Origin: Pseudomonadota bacterium
Lineage (GTDB): Bacteria > Pseudomonadota > Gammaproteobacteria > Burkholderiales > Burkholderiaceae_C
Assembly: GCA_021846965.1 (NCBI GenBank)
Contig: JAJZWA010000029.1
Span: 1 to 45,074, forward strand
DNA length: 45,074 nt
Reading direction: 5' to 3'
Shown here: positions 9,583 through 19,598 of the stretch, in pieces
Layout of the letters: every line of letters begins with the position of its first letter
Numbering within the stretch: the first letter of the stretch is position 1
The notes under the pieces: model-generated
The model's database searches: none
Seen by the model: only the letters and a program-made list of their open reading frames with translations
Told to the model about the DNA's origin: nothing
Position numbers and translations under genes: made by a program

Positions 9583-10125
9583 TCAGACCGGAAGCACGGT
9601 GCTGCCCCAGGACTCGTTGATCACCTCGGCAGCCGCCAGATAGAAGGCCAGGGCCGCGGTCACCAGGCCCAGGTAACCGCCCAGGGTGCTCAGGCCGCCC
9701 ATGCCCAGCAGGGCACCGAAGGCCAGCAGGTAGAAGGTGGGGGTCAGCGCGGTGAACACCAGCATCAGCACCTTGCCCTTCTTCCAGGTACCGATCCACA
9801 TGTAGGTGGTGAACACACCCCACAGCAGCAGGTACCAGCCGACGAAGGGACCGGTGACGCCCTTGGCGAAGAACTCCACGAACAGGGCGAAGGTCCACCA
9901 GAAGGCGCCGTATCCGCAGAAGGCCACGAAGCCGAAGCTGTTGCCCACGAAGGCCTCGACGATGCCGGCGACGAACTGCGCGGTGCCGCCGAAGGCAAAG
10001 GCGCAGGCCAGCACCATGGGCACGTTCTCGGGGCCGAACCAGCCTGCGTTATGCATGCTGAGCAGCCACGTGGTCAGGGCGAAGCCCGACAGCCCCAGCG
10101 GGGCGGGGTTGATTTTCTTGTCCAT
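9583..10125 (-). CDS. satP: Acetate/succinate uptake transporter, GPR1/FUN34/YaaH (SatP) family
   Basis: A 180-residue protein with six hydrophobic segments. It carries the family signature NPAPLGLSGFALTTWLL at residues 6-22, the usual diagnostic NPAPLGL motif, and matches the family length (about 190). SatP proteins let acetate (and succinate) cross the inner membrane. AGGAGA lies 4-9 bases before the ATG. Convergent to the FadL-type gene and divergent from the TauE/SafE gene across a 270-bp region (10126-10395) that holds no gene. Within that region I see no clear operator, only a T/G-rich stretch at about 10292-10322. Confidence 0.93.
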   Translation of the reverse strand: MDKKINPAPLGLSGFALTTWLLSMHNAGWFGPENVPMVLACAFAFGGTAQFVAGIVEAFVGNSFGFVAFCGYGAFWWTFALFVEFFAKGVTGPFVGWYLLLWGVFTTYMWIGTWKKGKVLMLVFTALTPTFYLLAFGALLGMGGLSTLGGYLGLVTAALAFYLAAAEVINESWGSTVLPV

Positions 10126-10395
10126 CCTTGTCTCCTGTTCTGGATGCGCGATTGGAACGCGCGATACTCGTCGCGAGTGGCCCGTGCACGAGGAACCCCG
10201 TCGGGCCCGGACCCCGTTTGCGGCGGGCTTTCGCGCCCGCTCACGCCGGCACTGTCGCCGCCGAGCCTTACGGCAGGCCTACGGACTTCATTTGGTCATC
10301 TTTGTTGCGTTTCGTTGCTTTCCCGAGCCGCGAGCCCCTGCGGGGCACAAATGCTCACACCCTCACACCGCCTGCTACCGTATGCTCTGGGGACT

Positions 10396-11235
10396 ATGCA
10401 GATCGACGCCTTCACCAGCACCGTTCCCGCCACCCTGAGCCTTGCCCAGCATGTGCTGGCGGTCCTTTCCGGCCTCGCCGTGGGTTTTTCCCTCGGACTC
10501 ATCGGAGGCGGAGGATCCATCCTCGCGGTGCCTCTTCTTCTCTACCTCGTGGGGTATCCGAACGCGCACGTGGTCATCGGCACCACGGCGCTGGCGGTAT
10601 CCGTGAACGCCTATCTGAACCTCATTCCCCATGCCCGTGCCGGCAACGTGCGATGGCCGCAGGCCCTGGTCTTCGCGCTGGTGGGGGCGGTCGCGGCCTT
10701 CGCCGGCTCCAGCCTGGGCAAGGCCGTGGACGGCAAGAAGCTGCTGTTCCTGTTCGCGCTGCTCATGCTGGTGATCGCCGCGCTGATGCTGCGCCGGCGC
10801 GAGAACCCGGCGCCGACCGCCCAGCACCAGGAGGCGCCGACCCGCGCGACCTGGCTGCGCCTGGTCGTCGCCGCCACCCTGGTCGGGCTGCTGGCGGGCT
10901 TCTTCGGCATCGGAGGGGGCTTCCTGATCGTGCCGGGACTGGCCCTGTCCACGGGCATGCCCATGATCGCGGCCATCGGCTCCTCGCTGGTGTCCGTGGG
11001 CACCTTCGGCCTGACCACGGCGGTGAACTACGCGCGCTCGGGACTGCTGGACTTCACGGTGGCGCTGCTCTACATCGGCGGCGGCGTGGCCGGAGGCTGG
11101 GTGGGAACCCGCGTCGCCACCCATCTGGGCAAGCACGGCAAGGGCACCCTCAATCTGATCTTCGCCCTGCTCGTGGCCGTGGTGGCGCTCTACATGCTGT
11201 GGCGCAACCTCTCGGCCTTCGGGCTTCATCTCTGA
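10396..11235 (+). CDS. Sulfite exporter TauE/SafE family membrane protein
   Basis: A 279-residue membrane protein made of two related halves, each with a glycine-rich motif (GLIGGGGSILAVPLL near residue 35 and GFFGIGGGFLIVPGL near residue 175), the pattern of TauE/SafE (DUF81) permeases. Members export sulfite, sulfoacetate or other organic or sulfur anions. In an organism with a sox operon a role in sulfite or thiosulfate movement is plausible but not shown by the sequence; the gene is about 20 kb from sox. The ATG at 10396 is chosen because the first membrane segment follows soon after it; the ribosome-binding site (CTGGGGA) is weak. It converges on rimO with a 40-bp gap. Confidence 0.88.
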   Translation: MQIDAFTSTVPATLSLAQHVLAVLSGLAVGFSLGLIGGGGSILAVPLLLYLVGYPNAHVVIGTTALAVSVNAYLNLIPHARAGNVRWPQALVFALVGAVAAFAGSSLGKAVDGKKLLFLFALLMLVIAALMLRRRENPAPTAQHQEAPTRATWLRLVVAATLVGLLAGFFGIGGGFLIVPGLALSTGMPMIAAIGSSLVSVGTFGLTTAVNYARSGLLDFTVALLYIGGGVAGGWVGTRVATHLGKHGKGTLNLIFALLVAVVALYMLWRNLSAFGLHL

Positions 11236-11275
11236 GCCATCCCCCGGGGCCTGCCCGGCCCATGCCCGCGCAGGC

Positions 11276-12661
11276 TCAGATCAGCTCGGCCAGCAGGTCG
11301 TGGCCGCGGGTGCCGACCACGCGGGCACGCAGGAACTGCCCGGTGGACTGGGCCAGACGCATGCGCGCCGAGGGCTTCGCCGGCGCTGCGATCAGCACCT
11401 TTCCGTCGATCTCCGGCGCCTCGGCATAACTGCGCGCGCTGGCGCCGTCGCGCCCGGCCTGGTCGACCAGCACGCGCAGGTCCTGACCGATGCGGGCACG
11501 CAGCCGCTGCACCGAGACCTGCTCGGCCACTTCCATGAACCTGGCCTGGCGTTGCGCACGCACTTCGTCGGGCAGGGCTCCGGGCAACTCGTTGGCCGAG
11601 GCGCCCTGCACCGGCGAATAGGCGAAGCAGCCCACGCGGTCGATCTCGGCGCGGCGCACGAAATCGAGCAGGGCCTCGAACTCCTCCTCGGTCTCGCCGG
11701 GGAAGCCCGCGATGAAGGTGGAGCGGATGGCGATGTCGGGGCAGGCTTCGCGCCAGCGCGCGATGCGCTCGAGCGCTCGCTCACCGCCGGCCGGGCGGCG
11801 CATGCGCCGCAGCACCTCCGGATGGGCATGCTGCAGGGGCACGTCCAGATAGGGCAGCACACGCCCCTGCGCCATCACCGGCAGCACCTCGTCCACATGC
11901 GGATAGGGGTAGATGTAATGCAGGCGCACCCAGGCATCGTGCTGCTCGGCCAGCCCGGCCAGGGCCTGCACCAGTTCGGCGAAACGCGTGCGCACGGGCC
12001 GGCCCTGCCAGAAGCCGGTACGGTACTTCAGGTCGGAGCCGTAGGCGGCCGTGTCCTGGCTCACCACCAGGAGTTCGCGCACGCCGGCCTGCAGCAGCGC
12101 CTGGGCCTCGTCCAGCACCTCCCCGATGGGGCGCGACACCAGCCTGCCGCGCATGCTGGGAATGATGCAGAAGCTGCAACTCTGGTTGCAGCCCTCGGCG
12201 ATCTTGAGATAGGCGTAGTGCCGCGGAGTCAGCTTGAGCCCGCCCGGGGGCAGCAGGTCGACGAAGGGATCGTGCGGCCGGGGCAGGCTGTCGTGCACGT
12301 GGCGCAGCACTTCCTCGGTGGCCTGCGGGCCGGTGACGGCCAGCACCTTGGGATGCACCTTGCGCACCAGGTTGTCGCCCTGCTCGTCCTTGCGCGCACC
12401 CAGGCAGCCGGTGACCAGCACGCGCCCGTTCTCGTGCAGGGCCTCGCCGATGGCGTCCAGGCTTTCCTGCACGGCCTCGTCGATGAAACCGCAGGTGTTG
12501 ACGATCACCAGGTCGGCGCCGGCATAGCTGGAACTGGTCTCGTAGCCCTCGGCGCGGAGCTGGGAGACGATGCGCTCGGAATCGACCAGGGCCTTCGGGC
12601 AGCCCAGGGAGACGAAACCGATGCGCGGCGCGGAGGAGGCGGGGGCGGAAATGTCGGACAT
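11276..12661 (-). CDS. rimO: Ribosomal protein S12 methylthiotransferase RimO
   Basis: A 461-residue radical-SAM enzyme that adds a methylthio group to the conserved aspartate of ribosomal protein S12. The N-terminal UPF0004 domain supplies three cluster cysteines ([26 protein letters not shown]), the radical-SAM core has CNQSCSFC (CxxxCxxC), and the C-terminus is a TRAM domain. The start MSDISAPA at 12661 gives the normal family length; the open frame continues upstream to 12742 but that part is low-complexity. A weak AGGGG precedes the ATG. Stand-alone gene downstream of phaR. Confidence 0.95.
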   Translation of the reverse strand: MSDISAPASSAPRIGFVSLGCPKALVDSERIVSQLRAEGYETSSSYAGADLVIVNTCGFIDEAVQESLDAIGEALHENGRVLVTGCLGARKDEQGDNLVRKVHPKVLAVTGPQATEEVLRHVHDSLPRPHDPFVDLLPPGGLKLTPRHYAYLKIAEGCNQSCSFCIIPSMRGRLVSRPIGEVLDEAQALLQAGVRELLVVSQDTAAYGSDLKYRTGFWQGRPVRTRFAELVQALAGLAEQHDAWVRLHYIYPYPHVDEVLPVMAQGRVLPYLDVPLQHAHPEVLRRMRRPAGGERALERIARWREACPDIAIRSTFIAGFPGETEEEFEALLDFVRRAEIDRVGCFAYSPVQGASANELPGALPDEVRAQRQARFMEVAEQVSVQRLRARIGQDLRVLVDQAGRDGASARSYAEAPEIDGKVLIAAPAKPSARMRLAQSTGQFLRARVVGTRGHDLLAELI

Positions 12662-12731
12662 GCCCCTATTGTCGCCGCTTTGCAGCGCCAGGGCAGCAGC
12701 AGGGCGCGCCGCACGCGAGGGAAGGCATGGC

Positions 12732-12769
12732 GGGGCCGGCACGCTGGGGCCGGCACGCTGGGGCCGGCA
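12732..12769. repeat. Short tandem repeat, 14-bp unit, about 2.7 copies
   Basis: GGGGCCGGCACGCT occurs twice exactly in tandem (12732-12745 and 12746-12759) followed by a partial third copy (GGGGCCGGCA). It lies between phaR and rimO. The unit is very GC-rich; probably slippage of non-coding DNA. Confidence 0.8.
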
Positions 12770-12800
12770 TGCGGCGGCCCGGCGCGGCGCCCGCGCGGGG

Positions 12801-13343
12801 CTACTTCTTGGGAGTCGCCTGGAAGGCGCCCATCATCTGCTTGGCCTGCTCCTGCATCTGCTCCTGCATCTGCACGTACAGCTTCTTGCTCTGTTCCAGG
12901 TAGTTGCCCATCATGCCCTGCAGCATCGGGGCCTGGCCGCTGAGGAACTGCGACCACATCTCCGGGCTGAAACTGCCGCTGTCGTACAGGCCGCGCGACT
13001 GCTCGGCCAGCTTGCCCTGGATGTCAATGAAGGCCTGCACGGTCTTCTCCAGGTACGAGCCCATCATGCCCTGCATCGCGTGCCCGTAGAAGCGGATCAG
13101 CTGCTCCAGCATCGCCGTGCTGAGCATCGGCACACCGCCGGCCTCCTCCTCCAGGATGATCTGCAGAAGGATGCTGCGCGTCAGGTCGGCGCCGGTCTTC
13201 GCGTCCTGCACGACGAAACGCTGCGCTTCCATCACCAGGGTCTTGACGTCGGCCAGCGTGATGTAGGCGCTGGTCTCGGTGTCGTACAGGCGGCGATTCG
13301 GGTACTTCTTGATGACGCGAACAGCGATTTCGGACTGGGACAT
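12801..13343 (-). CDS. phaR: Polyhydroxyalkanoate synthesis repressor PhaR
   Basis: A 180-residue regulator. The N-terminal DNA/PHB-binding region contains [20 protein letters not shown] (residues about 10-29), the unmistakable PhaR signature, followed by the PHB accumulation regulatory domain and a C-terminal Gln/Met-rich helix ([14 protein letters not shown]). PhaR represses phasin genes and itself, and is released when it binds PHA granules. It is the last gene of the phaC-A-B-R cluster, 124 bp after phaB, with a strong hairpin in that gap. The ATG at 13343 (MSQSEIAV) is chosen; the frame upstream of it is unrelated to the family. Confidence 0.96.
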   Translation of the reverse strand: MSQSEIAVRVIKKYPNRRLYDTETSAYITLADVKTLVMEAQRFVVQDAKTGADLTRSILLQIILEEEAGGVPMLSTAMLEQLIRFYGHAMQGMMGSYLEKTVQAFIDIQGKLAEQSRGLYDSGSFSPEMWSQFLSGQAPMLQGMMGNYLEQSKKLYVQMQEQMQEQAKQMMGAFQATPKK

Positions 13344-13407
13344 GGATGGCCTGGCGCAAGGTGCGGGCCCCAGGCCCGCTGATCGATTGAACCACAAAAG
13401 CCGCGCA

Positions 13408-13439
13408 GGGCGTACCCGGGGAGGCCCCCGGATACGCCC
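13408..13439 (-). terminator. Hairpin between phaB and phaR (weak terminator or processing site)
   Basis: A 14-bp stem with a single mismatch (13408-13421 with 13426-13439, loop AGGC). On the minus strand TTTT follows only after several bases, so termination may be partial. It could end most phaCAB transcripts and leave phaR to lower expression or its own promoter. Confidence 0.5.
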
Positions 13440-13467
13440 GGGCCGAGCGGCCCCGGACGCGTCGCGA

Positions 13468-14208
13468 TCAGCTCATGTGCAGGCCGCCGTTGATCGACAG
13501 TTCGGCCCCGGTGGTGAAGGCGCCGTCCTCGCTGGCCAGCCAGGTCACCAGCGAGGCGACCTCCTCGGGACGCCCGAGGCGCTTGACCGGAATGGACGAG
13601 ACGATCTTGTCCATCACGTCCTGGCGGATGGCCTTGACCATGTCGGTCATGATGTAGCCGGGCGCGACCGTGTTCACGGTCACGCCCTTGGAGGCCACTT
13701 CCTGCGCCAGGGCCATGGTGAAGCCGTGCATGCCCGCCTTCGCGGCCGAGTAGTTGGTCTGGCCGAACTGCCCCTTCTCGCCGTTGACCGAGGAGATGTT
13801 GACGATGCGGCCCCAACCCCGGTCCACCATGCCGTCGATCACCTGCTTGGTGACGTTGAACATCGAGTACAGATTGGTCTTGATCACGCGGTCCCAATCC
13901 TCGTAGCCCATCTTGCGGAACACGGCGTCGCGCGTGATGCCCGCATTGTTGACCAGGATGTCCACGCGCCCATGCTCGGCGAACACCTGCTGGAAGGCCG
14001 AACAGGTCGACTCCCAGTCGGCCACGTTGCCCTCCGAGGCGTATACGTCGAAGCCCTGCGCGCGCATGTCGCGCAGCCAGCCGTCCTTGCGCGGGGAATT
14101 GGGCCCGCAACCGGCGATCACCTTGTGGCCGGCCTCGCACAGCCTGCGGCAGATCGCGGTACCGATGCCGCCCATGCCTCCAGTGACGTATGCAATCTTC
14201 TTGTCCAT
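13468..14208 (-). CDS. phaB: Acetoacetyl-CoA reductase
   Basis: A 246-residue short-chain dehydrogenase that reduces acetoacetyl-CoA to (R)-3-hydroxybutyryl-CoA with NADPH, the second step of PHB synthesis. Visible are the cofactor loop TGGMGGIGTAI (residues 9-19), NNAG, the catalytic serine in NISSVNGEKGQFGQ and the YSAAKAG catalytic Tyr/Lys pair. The SSVNGEKGQFGQTNYSAAKAG arrangement is typical of PhaB. Length matches the family. A good site (TTGGAG) precedes the ATG. It follows phaA by 67 bp. Confidence 0.97.
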   Translation of the reverse strand: MDKKIAYVTGGMGGIGTAICRRLCEAGHKVIAGCGPNSPRKDGWLRDMRAQGFDVYASEGNVADWESTCSAFQQVFAEHGRVDILVNNAGITRDAVFRKMGYEDWDRVIKTNLYSMFNVTKQVIDGMVDRGWGRIVNISSVNGEKGQFGQTNYSAAKAGMHGFTMALAQEVASKGVTVNTVAPGYIMTDMVKAIRQDVMDKIVSSIPVKRLGRPEEVASLVTWLASEDGAFTTGAELSINGGLHMS

Positions 14209-14275
14209 GTACTTTGCTCCAAGGGTTAGCGATTCGTGGGCCGTGCGACGGGCGGATCGGGTGGTGATGCGATGT

Positions 14276-15457
<1,182 letters not shown>

Positions 15458-15526
15458 TGCCTCATGCCTCAGGAAGGAAAGGAAATCTCCGATTTGCGAT
15501 ATGCCCAGGATCCCGCTTGCGCGGGC

Positions 15527-17296
15527 TCAGGCGCGGACCCGAACATAACGCCCCGGTGCGGCCTCGATCTTGACGTGCCCCCCACCTCCGTACGCGCGCG
15601 GCGCCTCCCGCAGGGGTCCGGCCTGCTCGGCCAGCCAGGCGGCCCAGTCGGGCCACCAGCTTCCCCCGCGTTCCTCGGCGCGCTGCAACCAGGTCTGCGG
15701 GTCGGCCACCAGGGCCTGCGCCTTGCGCGCGCCCTTGGGCGCGGGGGGCAGCCAGTGGCTGCGCTTGCCTCCCGCGGGAGGATTGATGACCCCGGCGATG
15801 TGACCCGAGGCGCCCAGCACGAAGCGCGTGGGCCCGCCCAGGCGCCGAGCCGAGGCGTAGGCGGTGCTCCACGGCACGATGTGGTCCTCGCGGGATGCGT
15901 ACACGTAGGCCGGGATGTCGATGCGCCCCAGGTCCACCGGCGTGCCGCACACGCGCAAGGCGTCGGCCTGGGGCAGCTTGTTCTCCAGGTAGGTGTTGCG
16001 CAGGTACCAGGTGAGGAAGGGGCCCGGCAGGTTGGTGCTGTCGGCATTCCAGTACAGCAGGTCGAAGGGCGGCGGCGTCTCCCCCTTCAGGTAGTTGCCC
16101 ACCACGTAGTTCCAGGTCAGGTCGTTGGGACGCAGGCTGGAGAAGGCCGCCGCCAGCTCGGCCCCGGCGAGCAGCCCGCCGCGCCCGATGGTGGCCTCGC
16201 GCATGGCCACCTGGGCCTCGTCCACGAACACATCGAGCACGCCGGTGTCGGAGAAGTCCAGCAGCGTGGTCAGGAAGGTGGCGCTGTGCACCGGACGCTG
16301 CCCGCGCCGCGCCAGCACCGCCAGCGCCGTGCCCAGCAGGGTGCCGCCGATGCAGAAGCCCAGGGCGTTGATGCCGCCCTCGACCGGCCGCGACGCCGCG
16401 GCCCGCTTGCGCGCGCCCGGGGCCGGCGCCTCAGCGGCCGCCGCGGCGATCTCGCCGCTCACGCGCACGGCCTCGAGCACGCCATGCTCGATGTAGTCGT
16501 CCCAGGTCCATTGCGCGCAATCGGCGTCGGGGTTGCGCCAGGACATCAGCAGCACCCGGTGCCCTTGCTGCAGCGCGAAACGCACCAGGGAGTTGCTGGG
16601 CTGGAGATCGAGGATGTAGTACTTGTTGATGCAGGGCGGAACGATGAGCAGCGGGCGCTCGTGCACCTGGCTCTTCAGCGGCCGGTAGTCGATGAGCTGG
16701 AACCAGGGGTTCTCGAACACCACCGCGCCCTCGGTGGTGGCCACGTTGCGCCCGATCTCGAACTGACTTTCATCGGTCTGGGTCAGCTTGCCCCGAAGCA
16801 GGTCGCCCAGCAGGTTGTCCATGCCGCGGCGCAGGCTCTCGCCGCCGCTGTGCATCGCCGTGGCCATGGCGTCGGGGTTGAGCGCCCAGATGTTGCTGGG
16901 AGCGGCTGCATCCACCCATTGCTGGACCGCGAAACGGATGCGCTGCTGGGTCTTGGGATCCGCCTGCACGGCGTCGGCCAGTTCCAGCAGGGCCCGCGCA
17001 TTGAGCAGGTACAGGGCCGCGGTGTAGGCGGAAAAGCGGTTGCTGCGCCAGGCTTCCCCCGAGAAGCGGCGGTCTCGCACCGCGGGAGGCTGGGCGCTGG
17101 CATCCAGCAGTCCCACCCACAGTTCGGCGTATTCCTTGCCGAAGCGGGCCTGGATGTCGGCCACGCGGGCCGGGTCCAGCCGGAACAGGGGAGCCCCGGC
17201 GGCCCGCAGGCTGCTGGCGAAGGCCTGGTGCAGGCCCTCGGCGAAGGCCTCGGTGGCCTGGGGCTGGTCAACGAGGCGTGTGGGATCGGGGGCCAT
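15527..17296 (-). CDS. phaC: Class I poly(R)-hydroxyalkanoic acid synthase PhaC
   Basis: A 589-residue polymerase that joins hydroxybutyryl-CoA units into polyester at the granule surface. The lipase-like box is GFCIGG with catalytic Cys315; the catalytic Asp is in REDHIVPW and the His in GHIAGVINPP. The N-terminal PhaC_N domain (about residues 80-250) contains PWFQLIDYRPLKSQ and VPPCINKYYILDLQPSNSLV. An Ala/Pro/Arg-rich insert (about residues 284-305) sits just before the active-site box, which is unusual but does not disturb the motif. First gene of phaCABR; the ATG at 17296 has only a weak ribosome-binding site. Confidence 0.97.
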   Translation of the reverse strand: MAPDPTRLVDQPQATEAFAEGLHQAFASSLRAAGAPLFRLDPARVADIQARFGKEYAELWVGLLDASAQPPAVRDRRFSGEAWRSNRFSAYTAALYLLNARALLELADAVQADPKTQQRIRFAVQQWVDAAAPSNIWALNPDAMATAMHSGGESLRRGMDNLLGDLLRGKLTQTDESQFEIGRNVATTEGAVVFENPWFQLIDYRPLKSQVHERPLLIVPPCINKYYILDLQPSNSLVRFALQQGHRVLLMSWRNPDADCAQWTWDDYIEHGVLEAVRVSGEIAAAAAEAPAPGARKRAAASRPVEGGINALGFCIGGTLLGTALAVLARRGQRPVHSATFLTTLLDFSDTGVLDVFVDEAQVAMREATIGRGGLLAGAELAAAFSSLRPNDLTWNYVVGNYLKGETPPPFDLLYWNADSTNLPGPFLTWYLRNTYLENKLPQADALRVCGTPVDLGRIDIPAYVYASREDHIVPWSTAYASARRLGGPTRFVLGASGHIAGVINPPAGGKRSHWLPPAPKGARKAQALVADPQTWLQRAEERGGSWWPDWAAWLAEQAGPLREAPRAYGGGGHVKIEAAPGRYVRVRA

Positions 17297-17501
17297 GGGA
17301 GGACTCGTCAGCGACGGCCCCGGCGCTTGCGGGTCCTGCGACCCCTGGCCCGTGCGCCGGCGAGCCGAATGGATGATTCGTGAGGGAGAAAAGGTCCTGG
17401 AACCAGCGTTCTTATAGCTTTGCAGGCCCTTGGGGCCGGATGCCGAAAGGCCATTCGAGCATTACGGCGCGTGAATCGCTCGAAGGGCTATCGTGCGGAC
17501 C

Positions 17502-17530
17502 ATTCTTGACCAAAGGCTTCGTGGTGTCAA
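17502..17530 (-). promoter_or_regulatory. Candidate sigma-70 promoter of the phaCAB operon
   Basis: On the minus strand a perfect TTGACA (17525-17530) is followed after 17 bp by AAGAAT (17502-17507). It lies about 205 bp upstream of phaC in the gene-free stretch 17297-17589. Between promoter and start codon is a 7-bp inverted repeat, TTCGAGC (17454-17460) and GCTCGAA (17478-17484), which could be a leader hairpin or a regulator site. Confidence 0.6.
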
Positions 17531-17589
17531 CGCGACGGGAATTCACGCAATCCCTGCCCCGCCCGGCGCATCGCCGCGCCTGGAACGAT

Positions 17590-18384
17590 TCATACCAGCC
17601 ATACCAGGCCCGCCTGCCTGCCCGTGATGCGGTCGCGTCGGAAACTGTAGTAGAGCGAAGGCTCGGAGACGGTGCAGATCCCTCCGCCAAGAATGGACTC
17701 CGGCGCCAGCCCGGCGCCGAGCAGGCGCATGCGCGCCAGCGCGAACAGATCGGCCATCCACTTGCCCGGCCGGGCACCGGGCACGAAGGCTCGCAGGGCC
17801 GCGCTGGAATGCGCGGCGAAGGCCTCGCGCACTTCCGCGCCGACCTCGAAGTGCGCCGGACCGATGGCCGGCCCCAGCCAGGCCTGCAGCTGCTCGCAAT
17901 CGCAGCGGCAGCGCTCGGCCAGCCGGGCCGCACTGCGCTCGAGCACTCCGGCGCACAGGCCGCGCCAGCCGGCATGGGCCGCCGCCACGCCCCGGCCCTC
18001 GGGCGCGGCCAGCAGCACCGGCAGGCAGTCGGCCACCAGCACGCTGGCGGCCACGCCCGGCCGCGTGACCAGCGATGCGTCGGCGCGCGCGCTCCCCGCC
18101 GGCGTGCCGTCCGCGACATCGAGGTCGAGCAGATCGCAGCCATGCACCTGCTCCAGCCAGACCGGTCGAGCAGATCCGAGCATGCCGGCCAGGAGTTCGC
18201 GGTTCGCCGCCACGCAGCGGGGGTCGTCGCCGACATGCGCGCCCAGATTCATGCCGCCACCGCCGTCGCCGCCGGCATAGGCGCCTTCGCTGCGCCCCCC
18301 GCGGCGCCCGCTGAACAGGCCGCGCACCCTCGGGTTGCCCGGCCACGCCGTCTCGATCCAGCCCGCCGGCCAGTGGGTATTCAC
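17590..18384 (-). CDS. yfiH: YfiH/LACC1-family multicopper-type purine nucleoside enzyme (laccase domain)
   Basis: A 264-residue protein of the Cu-oxidase_4 (DUF152) family. The three metal-ligand motifs are visible: the His in WLEQVHGCD, the Cys in VLVADCLPVLL and the His in AAAHAGWRGL. Once annotated as polyphenol oxidase or laccase, homologues are now known to act on purine nucleosides (adenosine deamination/phosphorolysis), and E. coli YfiH has also been linked to editing of peptidoglycan precursors. The GTG start at 18384 is supported by GAGGAGG a few bases upstream; it overlaps the rluD stop codon by 4 bp (GTGA), so it is translationally coupled to rluD. The rluD-yfiH pairing is common in proteobacteria. 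Confidence 0.9.
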   Translation of the reverse strand: MNTHWPAGWIETAWPGNPRVRGLFSGRRGGRSEGAYAGGDGGGGMNLGAHVGDDPRCVAANRELLAGMLGSARPVWLEQVHGCDLLDLDVADGTPAGSARADASLVTRPGVAASVLVADCLPVLLAAPEGRGVAAAHAGWRGLCAGVLERSAARLAERCRCDCEQLQAWLGPAIGPAHFEVGAEVREAFAAHSSAALRAFVPGARPGKWMADLFALARMRLLGAGLAPESILGGGICTVSEPSLYYSFRRDRITGRQAGLVWLV

Positions 18385-19484
18385 GGGGCCGCCTCCTCGG
18401 AGGGAGCACGCCAGTCCGCGCAATCCAGCAGGGCGGGGTCGCCGCCCAGCTCGCTCCACTGCGCGAGGATGTCCGCGGCTACCGGCGAGCGCCATTGCAT
18501 CGCCTCGCCGCTGCGCGGATGCCGCAGGCGCAGCAGCACCGCGTGCAGGGCCTGGCGCCGCAGCGTGCACTGGGCGCCGCGTCGGCCGTACAGCGGATCG
18601 CCCAGCAGCGGCAGGCCGATGTGCTGGGCGTGCACCCGGATCTGGTGGGTGCGCCCGGTTTCCAGCACGCAGCGCAGGGCGGTGACGGTTCCGAAGCGGC
18701 CCTGGCAGGAGCCCAGGGCACGGAACTGGGTGCGCGCCGGCTTCGCCCCGGCCACCACCGCCATGCGCAGGCGATCCCGTGGATGGCGCCCGATGGGCGC
18801 GTCCACCCAGACCGGCGCCGGCAAGTCTCCCCAGGCCAGCGCCAGATACTGGCGGCTGACGCTGCGCGCCTGCAGCTGGCGCACCAGGTCGGTCTGCGCG
18901 GCCAGGCTGCGCGCCACCACCATGAGGCCGCTGGTGTCCTTGTCCAGCCGGTGCACGATGCCCGCGCGGGGCAGCGCGGCCGACTCGGGAAAGCGGGCCA
19001 GCAGGCCATTGAGCAGGGTGCCGCTCCAGTGCCCCGCCGCCGGGTGCACCACCAGGCCGGCCGGCTTGTCGATGACGGCGAGGTCCGCATCGCTCCACAG
19101 CACCTTCAGTTCGATGGCTTCCGGCGTGAAGGCAGCGGCCTCCGGCTCCTCGGGAATTTCCAGCACCAGGCGTGCGCCGGCACGCGCCTTGCTGCGCGGC
19201 TGCCCCACGGCCTCGCCCATGCGCACCAGACCGGCCTCGCACCAGGCCCGCAGCCGGGTACGCGAGAACTGGGCGAACAGCTGCGCCAGCACCTTGTCCA
19301 GGCGCTCCCCCGCGGCCTCCGGCGGCACCACCGCCTGCAGTGTCTGGGGGCCGGCGAGCTGCGGCTCCGCGGCGTCGTCGGGATCGCCCGGCTCGCCCGG
19401 CGGGATCGTCGGCTCCCCGGACGGGCCGCGCGATGCGGCTTCGGCTTCGTGGATCGGGGCAGAGGGAAACGGAGATGCGCGCAT
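18381..19484 (-). CDS. rluD: 23S rRNA pseudouridine synthase RluD
   Basis: A 367-residue RluA-family enzyme that makes pseudouridines in helix 69 of 23S rRNA (positions 1911/1915/1917 in E. coli). It has an S4 RNA-binding domain (about residues 58-105, GERLDKVLAQLFAQFSRTRL) and a catalytic domain with the RLDKDTSGLMVVA motif, in which the aspartate is catalytic, and TGRTHQIRVHAQHIGLPLLG. The first 50 residues are a Pro/Glu/Gly-rich tail, longer than in E. coli. The ATG at 19484 is the first reasonable start. It is divergent from bamD, an arrangement common in this class, and overlaps yfiH downstream. Confidence 0.93.
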   Translation of the reverse strand: MRASPFPSAPIHEAEAASRGPSGEPTIPPGEPGDPDDAAEPQLAGPQTLQAVVPPEAAGERLDKVLAQLFAQFSRTRLRAWCEAGLVRMGEAVGQPRSKARAGARLVLEIPEEPEAAAFTPEAIELKVLWSDADLAVIDKPAGLVVHPAAGHWSGTLLNGLLARFPESAALPRAGIVHRLDKDTSGLMVVARSLAAQTDLVRQLQARSVSRQYLALAWGDLPAPVWVDAPIGRHPRDRLRMAVVAGAKPARTQFRALGSCQGRFGTVTALRCVLETGRTHQIRVHAQHIGLPLLGDPLYGRRGAQCTLRRQALHAVLLRLRHPRSGEAMQWRSPVAADILAQWSELGGDPALLDCADWRAPSEEAAP

Positions 19485-19559
19485 CGTGCCAGCATAGTGC
19501 AGCCACCGGGCGCGACCGCCTGCCCAAACCCCAGGCCCCGCCCCCGCCGAGGGGCTTCC

Positions 19560-19565
19560 TATAAT
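19560..19565 (+). promoter_or_regulatory. Consensus -10 element of bamD
   Basis: A perfect TATAAT lies 34 bp upstream of the bamD GTG start in a very GC-rich context. No good -35 hexamer is visible 16-18 bp upstream. The leader would be about 27 bases. Confidence 0.6.
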
Positions 19566-19598
19566 GCCGACCCTGGCGCCACTCCATCGAACCCCGCC

